The notes below the pieces were generated by a model. The model saw nothing but the letters and a program-made list of their open reading frames with translations. It had not been told where the DNA came from and did no database searches. The position numbers and the translations under genes are program-made. From JAGNXB01 sp964471595 (GTDB lineage Bacteria; Bacteroidota; Bacteroidia; Chitinophagales; Saprospiraceae), in assembly GCA_964471595.1 (NCBI GenBank), contig CAYYGN010000002.1:182892-246891 (forward strand): a DNA stretch of 64,000 bases. The letters run 5' to 3'. Numbering within the stretch: the stretch's first letter is position 1; every line of letters begins with the position of its first letter. This document shows positions 42,269 through 52,060 of this stretch, piece by piece.

Positions 42269-44761
42269 TCAGCGCATGACTTCCAGCTTGTGGGTAGATA
42301 CGCCCGTTGCTGATTTCACCCGCAAAAGATAAAGTCCATTGACCATCGAACTGGTAGGCAGTTCATACCTGAAAGTAGAAAGTCCTGAGACCTGGTGGAC
42401 CAAGCTCCCGCTGAGATGGTACAACTCAATAGACTCAATCAATGCACTGTTCTTGTGGTAAATGGTGGCAACGTCCATAGCGGGATTGGGGAAGATCCCG
42501 ATTCGCTGCTCTTCTGTAACGTCATCCATTTGGTCTTCTTCGAACACCAATGGCACTTCCTGATCAGGTAAGTAGAAGACTTCCCCACGTTGATTCATGA
42601 CAGTAATGTTGCGTACTGTCAGCGTGGCTGGAAGGGGTGAAGATGCGCGCAAACGCGGAGGACGTGCTCCCTCAATGTCATCCACGATCACAAAGCCAAC
42701 TGGGCCATAGCCCACACCACCCATACCATCCGTTTTGGTGTATCCGGAATGTATGATGGTGTTATTCAACCTTTTGAACATGGAAAGTGTGGGTATTTGG
42801 CGGGCAAACCAACTATCGTTGTAGTAAGTCACCCTGACGCTTTTACCATCCACATCCACGACATCTGCAAAATCGATTTCAAAAGTAAAACCATAAGCGT
42901 CATACGCCGGTTTGTTTTCAAGACCATAGAGGATGTCCAGGATGATGGAGGTATCGGGGCCATACAAGGAGGGATCACGCAGGAGGAATCGAAGATCGAT
43001 GTCCGTTGTGAGTTGATGGGCCGCAGTTGTCGTTACCGTATGGGTATTCTGGTAGGATTGGCTGATGGCAAGTGTATCAAGGGCTGAAATCAAGCCATCG
43101 CCATCTGTATCAAGGAATTTGAGGTCGAGTTGGGCGGCTGTCCAGGGATCTTCCCATGCGTCAGAGAATTGCGGGGTCCAATCAGAGGTAGGATCCATTC
43201 TGTCAGGACCGTTGACTCCGAGTGCATATCCGATAGCCAAAAGGTCTCTGACATTGACGATTCCATCGTTATTGGCATCCCCCGGCCAGACACAGGCTTC
43301 CACACACTGCAGATCTCCTGGATCAGGATTGGGGAGAACATGGATCAGGAATTTCACGGATTTGCAACTTCCGTTGATACAGTATTCGACTTCAAACTCA
43401 TCATAATCATCAGAAAAACCTGCTTCAGGGGTATACACGACCAGGTTGTAACCGGTCACATTCTGGGATTCCACGTTGATAGTTTGCAATCCGTCAAAAA
43501 TCTCGGCGGAGCCGTGCAGGGGTTCTTCCTTCATCTGGAAGTTCCATGGTTCGGCCGGTGGGCTATAACGGATGACCAATGGTTTGCCGGCTTTGGTCTG
43601 GAGGGAATACGTAGGTAACCTCGGATTGAAATTGTTGACGACTATTTCGACATTGGCCTGCTCGACGATTATCCCGTAGGCAGGGGACCCGAGAGAATAA
43701 GTAAACCTTGCAATTCCACTATAGTTGGCAGAAGGGGTGTAGGTAAACTGACCATTGCCTTGGTACACAAGAGAGCCGGCAGATACCTGAATCTGATTGG
43801 GATAAATAACTGTGAAAGCTCCTATGTCGTTGGTCAGGACATTGAAGGTGACAGGCGTATTGACGTGAGTGTACACCACATCATTGATGGCGTGTCGTTT
43901 GTCGGCCAATGTATTGAAAACACTGAGGACAAAGGTGCGGGTCAGGGTTTCACCCCCGACTTCTTTGGATAACTGGAAAACATCAGAACCGATGAAGTTG
44001 GTGTTCGGCTCGTAGAGGATCACATCGTGGGTCAAATCGGACAAAGAGCCGTTGGAAGGGTCAACATCCACATCATCATAGCCATCCATGTAAAGCATGA
44101 TCTCTTTGGGGGAATTCTTGGGCAGTTGAATGTGAACGGTATCGTTCAGGGAGGGGGAAGAGTCAGGCTTTACATAAATATTGATGACGCCGGTAGCGCA
44201 GATGCCGTCCTGATTGCAACAGTTGTATCCAATCTGGGCATTGCCGGTAAATCCGGTTTCCGGGGTAAAGGTGATTTGGTTTGCGGCAACGGAGGCCGTG
44301 CCAAAGCGAACAATGACCAGATCCGTGATATCCAGAGAACCGGAGCTCGTTTCGTCGTTGTCCAAAGCATCAACGGTCACCGGCGTATTGTGGTCAGTGA
44401 CGACATAGTCGGTATTGGCAGTGACAATGGATGGGGCGACCAAAAAGCTGAACCCAAAGTACTCCTGGGATCCATTCAGTTTGGGGTAATACTCCACAAG
44501 GATGGTATCCCGCCCTTCAAAACTGTTGACAGGACTGTAAACCAACTTCTTCTGACCTCCACCGAGATCAAGGATGTCAAAATAATCGGCGTTTTCCGGC
44601 TGGCGGACGATGGTAGTCAGATTGAAGGTGGTGTAGACATACTCGAAAGTATCGGTCTGTAACACCTTGACCGGCGGGAAGGGCCTGACCGACTGTGCCC
44701 ATCCTGCCAGAGGCAGAATCAGCAAGGCCAGGAGGCCGGTTCTGAAAATGGATACATTCAT
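42269..44761 (-). CDS. Type A T9SS cargo with Ig-like and dockerin repeats
   Basis: An 830-residue secreted protein. Signal peptide residues 1-22 (ALLILPLAGWAQ). Several cadherin/Ig-like repeats with the DVLxND pattern (DALDNDETSSG, NVLTNDIGAF) fill the first 450 residues. Around 490-565 there is a pair of dockerin-type EF-hand loops (GDANNDGIVNVRD and DTDGDGLISALD) that should bind Ca2+. The last 80 residues (IGIFPNPAMDVATIY...STHKLEVMR) are a type A T9SS sorting domain. It may be a surface scaffold, though no cohesin partner is visible. Start 44761 gives the signal peptide. Confidence 0.9.
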   Translation of the reverse strand: MNVSIFRTGLLALLILPLAGWAQSVRPFPPVKVLQTDTFEYVYTTFNLTTIVRQPENADYFDILDLGGGQKKLVYSPVNSFEGRDTILVEYYPKLNGSQEYFGFSFLVAPSIVTANTDYVVTDHNTPVTVDALDNDETSSGSLDITDLVIVRFGTASVAANQITFTPETGFTGNAQIGYNCCNQDGICATGVINIYVKPDSSPSLNDTVHIQLPKNSPKEIMLYMDGYDDVDVDPSNGSLSDLTHDVILYEPNTNFIGSDVFQLSKEVGGETLTRTFVLSVFNTLADKRHAINDVVYTHVNTPVTFNVLTNDIGAFTVIYPNQIQVSAGSLVYQGNGQFTYTPSANYSGIARFTYSLGSPAYGIIVEQANVEIVVNNFNPRLPTYSLQTKAGKPLVIRYSPPAEPWNFQMKEEPLHGSAEIFDGLQTINVESQNVTGYNLVVYTPEAGFSDDYDEFEVEYCINGSCKSVKFLIHVLPNPDPGDLQCVEACVWPGDANNDGIVNVRDLLAIGYALGVNGPDRMDPTSDWTPQFSDAWEDPWTAAQLDLKFLDTDGDGLISALDTLAISQSYQNTHTVTTTAAHQLTTDIDLRFLLRDPSLYGPDTSIILDILYGLENKPAYDAYGFTFEIDFADVVDVDGKSVRVTYYNDSWFARQIPTLSMFKRLNNTIIHSGYTKTDGMGGVGYGPVGFVIVDDIEGARPPRLRASSPLPATLTVRNITVMNQRGEVFYLPDQEVPLVFEEDQMDDVTEEQRIGIFPNPAMDVATIYHKNSALIESIELYHLSGSLVHQVSGLSTFRYELPTSSMVNGLYLLRVKSATGVSTHKLEVMR

Positions 44762-44819
44762 GGCGACGGACTTAAAAACGGTTTGGGATTGCTTTACAAG
44801 GTACAACGTTCTTTGATTC

Positions 44820-44853
44820 CACAGGGTGATTCAAGAACGAAATACACCCTGTG
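44820..44853. repeat. Inverted repeat CACAGGGTG/CACCCTGTG
   Basis: Perfect 9-bp arms (44820-44828 and 44845-44853) with a 16-nt spacer, 58 bp upstream of the type A cargo start and 164 bp before the divergent gene at 45018. The intergenic stretch is AT-rich and otherwise featureless. Candidate operator or leader hairpin. Confidence 0.5.
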
Positions 44854-45017
44854 TGAAAACAAAAATAACGATACCTAGAAATGCATTCCATTGTAAATCA
44901 TAAACTTAGTCAAATCGAACAGAGGCATTTGTGCAAAAATGTTGTAGTTTGGACGCTACAAAACCTCCTGCTTCGTTCTAACGTAAGTGTAGTTTACCAG
45001 GTTTCATCCCAAATGCG

Positions 45018-46442
45018 ATGCAAAATACGAAGGTTTTTTCAATACTTCAGTATTTCAGCAAGTACGAACTCAACAGTCTTCGAAAGTTCGTCCAGTCTCC
45101 TTATTTCAACGTGAATGAGGATTTGATGCGGCTTTACGACCTCTACCTGGCTCTTTTAGAGAAGCCGGATCCCTTTCTGGATCGGGAAGAGGCCTGGAAA
45201 ACCATCGTAGGGGATGGAAGGGCTTATGACGACGTCCGTTACAGGAAGTACAACAGTGATTTGTTGAAACTGGTCGAGGCCTACCTGGCCCAAAAGGTTT
45301 ACGAAGAAAACCCCATTCGTGAGGCGAACCATTTGATTGAAGCCGTCAGCAGACGCAAGATGATCAAATTATATAATACGGTAATGAGCTCCGCTCGCAG
45401 ACTTTCTGATCGACAACTATACAAATCTGCCCAATATTATTACTATCAGTACCAGATTGAAAAGAATTACTACGAAATACTAATCCATGGCCAAAAACGG
45501 TTGGACAAGACCAATGTGGAATACATCGTCGAAAACCTCGACCGCTTTTACCTGGCCGAAAAACTGAGATACTATTGTTCTGTACTGACCACCAAGTACA
45601 TACACAGCCACGAGTACAAGCTTTTGTTCCTGGAGGAAATCGTTTCGCACGTAGAGCTCTATGATTACACCAATGTCCCTGCGATCAGTATCTTCTACCA
45701 GATCTATCTGACAATCACCAGGACGGAAGACCGGTCCTATTTCGATAACCTCATCCAACTAATTCACAATCATATTGGACTGTTTCCCAAGGATGAAGCA
45801 TTAGAAATCTATACCTATGCTTTAAATTATTGCATTCGAAATATCAATCAGGGCAAAAAGGAGTGGCTTCAGGAATATGTGGATCTCTACGAGCAGATGC
45901 TCAAGAATGATATCATTGAGTTTGGTGATGAGGAGTACGGGCCCTGGCACTTTAAAAATATTGTTACGGCAGCTTCCAGGCTTGACCGGTTTGCATGGGT
46001 CGAACGCTTTATCAACAAGTACTACCAACAACTGCCACCGGCTTACCGAGACAATGCTCTTTCCTTCAATCTCGCCCAACTCAACTTTCACAAGAAGAAT
46101 TACGGAGAGGTAATCAGCCTATTGCATCGCGTTGAATATGAAGATTTTACATACAATCTCAATTCCAAGGTATATCTGATGCTCTCCTATTACGAGCTCG
46201 ACGAAATAGAACCTCTGTTGTCGTTGATGGACAGCTTCAGGATCTACCTGCAACGGAATACCAAGATCCCAGCCAATCGCAAACGCAACTATGGCAATCT
46301 CATCAAGTTCCTCAAGAAGCTTACGCGTATTTATCCGGGCGACAAAGCCGCTCTGGAACGATTGTCCAAAGAGATGGACGAGCACGAGGGGGCGATAGTC
46401 AATGCGCCCTGGCTGCGTGAAAAGATCGCAGAGCTCATGTGA
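45018..46442 (+). CDS. Large all-helical protein of unknown function
   Basis: A 474-residue soluble protein with no signal peptide or membrane helix, rich in Tyr, Leu, Lys and Glu, that reads as successive helical pairs like a TPR/alpha-alpha repeat fold (for example YFSKYELNSLRKFVQSPYF, NYYEILIHGQ, NYGEVISLLHRVEYEDF, YELDEIEPLLSLMDSF). I recall similar proteins of about this size from Saprospiria/Chitinophagia but no function. Its TGA directly abuts the smc stop codon on the other strand. Confidence 0.8.
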   Translation: MQNTKVFSILQYFSKYELNSLRKFVQSPYFNVNEDLMRLYDLYLALLEKPDPFLDREEAWKTIVGDGRAYDDVRYRKYNSDLLKLVEAYLAQKVYEENPIREANHLIEAVSRRKMIKLYNTVMSSARRLSDRQLYKSAQYYYYQYQIEKNYYEILIHGQKRLDKTNVEYIVENLDRFYLAEKLRYYCSVLTTKYIHSHEYKLLFLEEIVSHVELYDYTNVPAISIFYQIYLTITRTEDRSYFDNLIQLIHNHIGLFPKDEALEIYTYALNYCIRNINQGKKEWLQEYVDLYEQMLKNDIIEFGDEEYGPWHFKNIVTAASRLDRFAWVERFINKYYQQLPPAYRDNALSFNLAQLNFHKKNYGEVISLLHRVEYEDFTYNLNSKVYLMLSYYELDEIEPLLSLMDSFRIYLQRNTKIPANRKRNYGNLIKFLKKLTRIYPGDKAALERLSKEMDEHEGAIVNAPWLREKIAELM

Positions 46443-49400
46443 TCAGTTGGCCCCTTCAACCATTTCCATCACGGTATGGTGCTCATAAGAACGAAAATCA
46501 ACCGGTGCCACCGCCGATACCCCCTGTTCACGCATGTAAACCCCATACAGAACATCCACGGCCGCCATGGTCAGTTTGTTGTGGGTAACGATTATGAACT
46601 GGGAGTTTTCGGAGAACTTTTGGATGATCCGGTTGAACTTCTCAATATTGGTGTCATCCAAGGGGGCATCAACCTCATCAAAGATGCAGAAAGGCGCTGG
46701 TTTTAACAAATATAGCGCAAAAAGTAGGGCTGTAGCCGTAAGCGTCTTCTCTCCTCCCGACAATTGGTTGATGGATTGCGGGCGTTTTCCTTTGGGTTTG
46801 GCGATGATCTGGATATTGGATTCAAGAGGACGGTCAGGTTCCTCCAGGATAAGGTCCGCCGTATCGTCACCCGTAAACAGGCTGCGGAATACCTGGATGA
46901 AGTAGTCGCGAACCTGGTTGAAGGCTTCCATGAACTGACGCGTTGCCGTTTCTTCGATTTCCCCTATGGTCTGCATCAGGTCCGTTTTGGCCTGAAGAAT
47001 ATCTTGACGCTGTTGATCGATGGCATCATAACGTTCTTTCATCTCCTGGAATGCTTCGACCGCCATGGGGTTGACTTCCCCATAATTGTCCAATCGCGAT
47101 CTGATCCTCGTCACCTGGTTCTCCAGCTCTACCGGATCAGTCTCCGGGTTGGGTTCTTTGTTGATCACTTCCTGAATGCTGGCTTTGAATTCCACCTTCA
47201 GCCTTTCTCCAATGGAGGTCAGCTCCAGCCTGATATTGTTATAGTTATCCTTGAGTTCATTGACCAGCATTTGAGCATCCTGACGCTGACGATTCAGTTG
47301 ACGAACTTCGTTTTCCAATTCGTTGATCTGTCCTCTGGCGCCAAAGTAGGCCTGTTCAGCCTCAGTCAATGAGGCCTCCTTCTCCTTCCTTTCTTCATAC
47401 CTTATCTGCAGGGCTTTCAACAGTTCCTCCTTTTCTGCCTGCAACGCGATGTATTCGACTTCCTGCTGGGTTTCCGAGACCCGGTCTTGCTCCGTGGATG
47501 CCCGTGCTTCTTCCGACTGGACCTCTCTGAACTGGATCTCCTGTTCGAATCCTTTGACCTTGTTCTGAAGCTGGATGAAGCGTATGTGCTTTTCGTTGTA
47601 CAAAGATGAACGCAGGTTGAGTGCTTCCGCTGCTTCTTTGAAAGAATGATCGGTGGCCTCCATTCTCCTTCGGAAATCCGTCTCCTCTTGCTTCCTGGCC
47701 GCCCATTCATCCGACAGGGACTGATTGCGTTCTTCCAGTCCAAGGATGATGTTTTTGGCTTGTGCGTTGCGCGATTCCAATTCGTGCTGGTATTGTTGCG
47801 CGTTTTCCAGACGTGTGCGCAAACTGACAAGCCTTTGGACCACCTGGTGCAGGTTGGCCTTCTCTTCTCTAATTTTACCGGGCTGGTTGTCTTTTCGCAG
47901 TTGTTGGAGTTCTTCCTTCAACGCCTGAACGCCCACTATTCGACGGGCTTCCTCCCCTTCCAATTTCCGGATCTGTTTGTCCAGCGACTCCAGGTTCTTT
48001 TTCCGTCCCAGCTTTTTCCCCTCAAACAGCCCTATTGACCCCCCGGACAGGGAAAATGTCCTCCTCGCCCAACTGCCATTGGCCCCAAGAACGACAGCAG
48101 CAGGATCCGGATGAGCCGTGAGAGAGGCATCCTCTGCATCCTGGAGATAAACGTTCCAAAAAAGGAAATCCCGGAGTGCCGCATGGGCGTGATCACATTC
48201 AACGAGGTCTACGAGCCGGTGGAATCCAGGTGTGACGGGGGTCTCAAACTTGTGTTCCTTCAGAATGTCCAGCAGAAAAAAATTGGCCTTCCCCTTCTGG
48301 CTTTGGCGTAGCATTTGGATGGCTTCTGCCGCGCAACGGATGTCCGGAACAACGTAGAAATTGAGGGTTTGATCCAGGAAATTTTCAATGGCAACCCGGA
48401 ACTTCTCCGGCGATGTGATGATATCCGATACCAGCGGGTGGGTTTTCCCGAAATCCCCTTGTTGGTTGAGGAACTTAATGGATTCCGGAAAGCCTTCCAG
48501 ATTCTCCACCATGCTTTTGGTCAGCTTGAATTCGTTGCGAAGGGCATCAAGCTGCCTGTTGACCTGCGCCAGATCCTGGCTTTCCTTCTGGAACGCCTCT
48601 TCCTTCAACTGGATTTGAGCCAGCCGCTGGTCTTCGGCCTGCTCCAGAAACTGGACCGATCGGGAAAGCCGCTCTTCCTCCTGGCTCAGTTCCTTGACCG
48701 ATGCGTCAAGGTTTGCCGATTCTACGGCTCGCTGCGCGAGTACATCCTCATTGCGTTTGATCTCAAGATTCAGATTTTCGATCTGGTTGAGATGAATGGC
48801 CTTTTGCTTTTCCAGCTCGTAAAGATTCCTTTCAAGGGCCTGTAATTCATTAAGATACAAATCCAAATCTTCCTTTATGGATCCGTGTTCCTGCCGGGTG
48901 ACCTGCAAGTCCTGGGAGGCCTCCCTCATGGCAATTTCCCCTTCCTTTTGCTCGGATTCTGCCGTGGCTAATGCCTCTCTGTAGTAAAGCAAATCCTTTG
49001 CGAGCTGCTCTAACCTGTTTTGGTTGAAGAGCATCCTTTCACGCAGCTTGGCACGGCTTTGCTCGATGAAGGATGCTTTTTGCTGGAGAATTTCGACCTG
49101 ATTTTCCATCTGGCGGATCTCGTTGACCGTCTCGTTCAGCCTGCGCTGACGGTCAGAGAGCGTTTTCTCCTTGTCCAGATTACCCAACTTTTCCTGTTCG
49201 GCACGCGCTTCCGCCTTGTGAATGAGAACCTCAAGGTCCCTTAAACGATCATCCTCCCTTTGCAACTGGGATTCGATTTCTTTGTAGCGGGTTTTCAGAT
49301 CATGGGTCTGAAATACAGCCAGTTCAAGGCTCAACGCCCGGTAATCGGCCTTAAGATCCAGATATTTTTGTGCCTTTCTGGCTTGCTTCTCCAGACTTTT

Positions 49401-50006
49401 CAAGTTGTGTTCAATCTCGTACAGAAGGTCGTCCACACGGTTGAGGTCGGCTTCTGTCGTAGACAGCTTGCGCATGGTTTCGGCCTTCCTGCTCTTGTAT
49501 TTCGAGATACCGGCCGCCTGCTCCAACATCCGTCGCCTGGATTGTTCGTGGTCATTGAGAATGTCATCGACCATCGACAAAGCAATAATGGCGTATGAGT
49601 TGGACCCGATCCCCGTATCCAGAAACAGGGAATTGATGTCCTTGAGCCGGCACAAGACGTTGTTGATTCTATACTCACTTTCCCCTGTTCTGTAAAGGGT
49701 GCGTGAAATTGTAACCGTTTGATACTCTGTAGGAAGCAAGTTGCGCGTATTCTCGAATGTCAGCGCCACCTGCGCGATTCCAGCCGCTTTGCGCTTCCGG
49801 GTCCCGTTGAAAATGACGCTCGACATTTTTTCCAAGCGGAGTTCCCGGGTTTTCTGTTCGCCCAAAACCCACCGAATAGCATCCACAATGTTGGATTTGC
49901 CACTACCATTCGGCCCAATGATACCGGTTACGGACTCATTGAAGTGAATGACCGTATCATTGGCAAAGCTCTTGAATCCTTTAATCTCTAACTTTTGGAG
50001 CCTCAT
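46443..50006 (-). CDS. smc: Chromosome segregation ATPase SMC
   Basis: A 1187-residue SMC that folds and segregates the chromosome with ScpA/ScpB. N-terminal ATPase half: RLQKLEIKGFKSFANDT and GPNGSGKSNIVDAIRWVLGEQ (Walker A). Two long coiled coils flank a hinge (about 500-680, with FPESIKFLNQQG and DLVECDHAHAALRDFLF). The C-terminal half has INQLSGGEKTLTATALLFALY (signature) and PFCIFDEVDAPLDDTNI (Walker B). Start 50006 is supported by a -7 box 6 nt upstream. Confidence 0.96.
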   Translation of the reverse strand: MRLQKLEIKGFKSFANDTVIHFNESVTGIIGPNGSGKSNIVDAIRWVLGEQKTRELRLEKMSSVIFNGTRKRKAAGIAQVALTFENTRNLLPTEYQTVTISRTLYRTGESEYRINNVLCRLKDINSLFLDTGIGSNSYAIIALSMVDDILNDHEQSRRRMLEQAAGISKYKSRKAETMRKLSTTEADLNRVDDLLYEIEHNLKSLEKQARKAQKYLDLKADYRALSLELAVFQTHDLKTRYKEIESQLQREDDRLRDLEVLIHKAEARAEQEKLGNLDKEKTLSDRQRRLNETVNEIRQMENQVEILQQKASFIEQSRAKLRERMLFNQNRLEQLAKDLLYYREALATAESEQKEGEIAMREASQDLQVTRQEHGSIKEDLDLYLNELQALERNLYELEKQKAIHLNQIENLNLEIKRNEDVLAQRAVESANLDASVKELSQEEERLSRSVQFLEQAEDQRLAQIQLKEEAFQKESQDLAQVNRQLDALRNEFKLTKSMVENLEGFPESIKFLNQQGDFGKTHPLVSDIITSPEKFRVAIENFLDQTLNFYVVPDIRCAAEAIQMLRQSQKGKANFFLLDILKEHKFETPVTPGFHRLVDLVECDHAHAALRDFLFWNVYLQDAEDASLTAHPDPAAVVLGANGSWARRTFSLSGGSIGLFEGKKLGRKKNLESLDKQIRKLEGEEARRIVGVQALKEELQQLRKDNQPGKIREEKANLHQVVQRLVSLRTRLENAQQYQHELESRNAQAKNIILGLEERNQSLSDEWAARKQEETDFRRRMEATDHSFKEAAEALNLRSSLYNEKHIRFIQLQNKVKGFEQEIQFREVQSEEARASTEQDRVSETQQEVEYIALQAEKEELLKALQIRYEERKEKEASLTEAEQAYFGARGQINELENEVRQLNRQRQDAQMLVNELKDNYNNIRLELTSIGERLKVEFKASIQEVINKEPNPETDPVELENQVTRIRSRLDNYGEVNPMAVEAFQEMKERYDAIDQQRQDILQAKTDLMQTIGEIEETATRQFMEAFNQVRDYFIQVFRSLFTGDDTADLILEEPDRPLESNIQIIAKPKGKRPQSINQLSGGEKTLTATALLFALYLLKPAPFCIFDEVDAPLDDTNIEKFNRIIQKFSENSQFIIVTHNKLTMAAVDVLYGVYMREQGVSAVAPVDFRSYEHHTVMEMVEGAN

Positions 50007-50012
50007 AGCCAG

Positions 50013-50020
50013 CAAAGGTA
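50013..50020 (-). promoter_or_regulatory. -7 promoter box (TACCTTTG), leaderless geometry
   Basis: Exact TAnnTTTG match on the minus strand ending 6 nt before the smc ATG at 50006. Confidence 0.5.
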
Positions 50021-50046
50021 AAGAAGGCAAACCATCCGGAACGCCT

Positions 50047-50679
50047 TTATGGATCTCTCAACAGATGCCACTCCCCTTTTGCTCCCATTTCATGTCGTTC
50101 AAGATAGGAATCCCTTAAGTTTTGATGGAATTGTGACGCCGTATTGCCAAGATACATACCGTTTTGTGTTCTTTGTCGGTACGCCTCAAATAAGCAAACC
50201 GCACAAGCCACCGATATATTCAGGCTCATGGCCATCCCGGCCATCGGGATGTGAAAAGCCTCCTGGCTCAGGGCGAGTACTTCCTTGGATAAGCCGTCTC
50301 TTTCATTGCCGAACAGCAATGCACCTGGTTGGGTGAGGGGCATATCCCACAGAGAAACCGAGGTGCTACCCGGAAGCGCCGCCCAAATGGGTCCGTACCG
50401 TGAACGCACCGTGGCCATGCAGGCTTCTGGATCCCGGAAATAATGCACATCCACCCACTTACGTGCTCCACCGGAGGTACGTTTGCCGATTTTCAACCGA
50501 TCCTGGCCGAGATGCGGCTCGGTATACAAGACATATATCTCTGAAATACCAACGGCATCACAGGATCTCAGGACCGCTCCGATATTGTGCGGGTCGTGGA
50601 CATTTTCCAAAATGACGGTCAAGTCGGACTGTCTCCGGAATGCCACTTCCGAAATTCGGTCTTTGCGGGCTTTTCTCAT
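50047..50679 (-). CDS. TrmH-family tRNA/rRNA 2'-O-methyltransferase
   Basis: A 210-residue SPOUT methyltransferase using SAM to methylate a ribose 2'-OH in tRNA or rRNA. The trefoil-knot motifs are present: VILENVHDPHNIGAVLRSCDA (motif 1), ALLFGNERDGLSKEVL (motif 2) and IPMAGMAMSLNISVACAVCLFEAYRQR (motif 3). The size and the lack of an N-terminal RNA-binding extension fit TrmH (Gm18 of tRNA) best. Its start overlaps the aldehyde dehydrogenase stop by 4 bp. Confidence 0.9.
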   Translation of the reverse strand: MRKARKDRISEVAFRRQSDLTVILENVHDPHNIGAVLRSCDAVGISEIYVLYTEPHLGQDRLKIGKRTSGGARKWVDVHYFRDPEACMATVRSRYGPIWAALPGSTSVSLWDMPLTQPGALLFGNERDGLSKEVLALSQEAFHIPMAGMAMSLNISVACAVCLFEAYRQRTQNGMYLGNTASQFHQNLRDSYLERHEMGAKGEWHLLRDP

Positions 50680-52049
50680 GGTTTTTCTTCGAAAAATTGG
50701 GTCTGGACATTGGTGAAAGCCCGTATTCCCTCTTTGCCTAGTTCTCGTCCATGACCCGATGCCTTAATTCCTCCGAATGGAAACCGAGGATCTGACCGGA
50801 CAATGGTATTGATGGCTAATGTTCCGGCCTGAATGACCCGGGACCACCTTTCAGCCAAATGCCTGTCACGGGTCCATAAGGATGCACCCAGACCATATGG
50901 CGAATGGTTGGCCAACCGTACCATTTCATCTTCGGAACGGAAGGTGGTCACCACGGCGACCGGTCCGAAAACCTCCTCATCCCAAGCAGGCATTCCGGGT
51001 GAGACGCCATGAAGAATGGACGGAGGGAATCCGGTTTCCTGTGGAAATGAGGCACGGTCCATCTCAACATACAAATCAGCACCTTGGGACAGCGATGCTT
51101 GCACCTGCCGGCCCACTGAAGCCGCCAGGTCCGGACGAGCCATGCAAGAAAAGAATACGCCTGTCTGCCGAGGGTCTCCTGCCGGTAGGACGGCCAGCTG
51201 CGTTTTGAATCCAGCGAGAAACGCCTCATGAACGGATTCATGGATGATGAATCGCTTGGCGGCCAAGCATGTCTGGCCGTTATTGGTCATCCGGGACAAT
51301 ACGGCGGTCTGAAGGGCCTTATCCAGATCGGCATCAGCCGCTACAATAAAAGGGTCCGAGCCTCCCAATTCCAGAACTGCCGGTATCAAATAACGGCCAG
51401 CCAACGCAGCCAATGACCGGCCTGCCTGATCACTGCCCGTTAATGAGACGCCATTGATAAGTCCAGTGGAAAGGAAAGGGTCCAGTTGATCAACATCCAG
51501 GAAGAGGGGCTGTGTAAGGTCGCTTTCTCCTGTGGCGAGAGCCATCAATCTGATCAATGACTTTGTGCACCCCGGAAGTTGGGGCGCTGGTTTGATCAAC
51601 ACAGCATTTCCGGCATACAGCGTCGGGATCGCGAACCGGAGGATTTGCCAATATGGATAGTTCCAGGGCATAATGCCCAAAACGACTCCCACGGGCCGAT
51701 AATGCACGGTTACATCCATGGTTTCCTCCTCGGTACGGGATGGTAACAACCAGGAGGGCCCCTGGTCGGCAATCACCCGGCAAAGCCAGGCGCATTTGTC
51801 CACTTCGGCAAGACCCTGGTCGAGGGGCTTCCCCATTTCGGAGGCGGCCATCAGCGCCAGTTCTTCCCTGTGTTGTCCCAGGATTTTGTCCAATTTGCGG
51901 AGGACTCGCCCTCGCTCCGTCAACGTGCTCGTTTGCCATTTCTCCTGGGATTTTGAGCAGCGTCTGAGCTGGTCTTCCGCCTCTTGCAGAGAAATGGGAG
52001 GGAATTCTTCCCGTAGAACTCCCGTGTAGGGATTCCGGCTATAGAACAT
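50676..52049 (-). CDS. NAD(P)-dependent aldehyde dehydrogenase (succinate-semialdehyde type)
   Basis: A 457-residue aldehyde dehydrogenase. Oxyanion/cofactor stretch PVGVVLGIMPWNYPYWQ, catalytic Glu in AVLELGGSDPFIV, nucleophile Cys in NNGQTCLAAKRFI, and the late EVFGPVAVVTTF. The pattern and length are like the YneI/Sad succinate-semialdehyde dehydrogenases, but other short aldehydes are possible. Second in the run lipoprotein-ALDH-TrmH, 11 bp after the lipoprotein stop. Confidence 0.88.
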   Translation of the reverse strand: MFYSRNPYTGVLREEFPPISLQEAEDQLRRCSKSQEKWQTSTLTERGRVLRKLDKILGQHREELALMAASEMGKPLDQGLAEVDKCAWLCRVIADQGPSWLLPSRTEEETMDVTVHYRPVGVVLGIMPWNYPYWQILRFAIPTLYAGNAVLIKPAPQLPGCTKSLIRLMALATGESDLTQPLFLDVDQLDPFLSTGLINGVSLTGSDQAGRSLAALAGRYLIPAVLELGGSDPFIVAADADLDKALQTAVLSRMTNNGQTCLAAKRFIIHESVHEAFLAGFKTQLAVLPAGDPRQTGVFFSCMARPDLAASVGRQVQASLSQGADLYVEMDRASFPQETGFPPSILHGVSPGMPAWDEEVFGPVAVVTTFRSEDEMVRLANHSPYGLGASLWTRDRHLAERWSRVIQAGTLAINTIVRSDPRFPFGGIKASGHGRELGKEGIRAFTNVQTQFFEEKP

Positions 52050-52060
52050 GGCGCAGGTTA

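Noticed and set aside
44027..44662. 211-codon plus-strand frame (Gly/Val/Ile rich)
   Set aside because: Antisense to the type A cargo gene; no start context or family match.
46764..47372. 202-codon plus-strand frame
   Set aside because: Antisense to the smc coiled coil, where biased Glu/Lys codons leave long open shadow frames.
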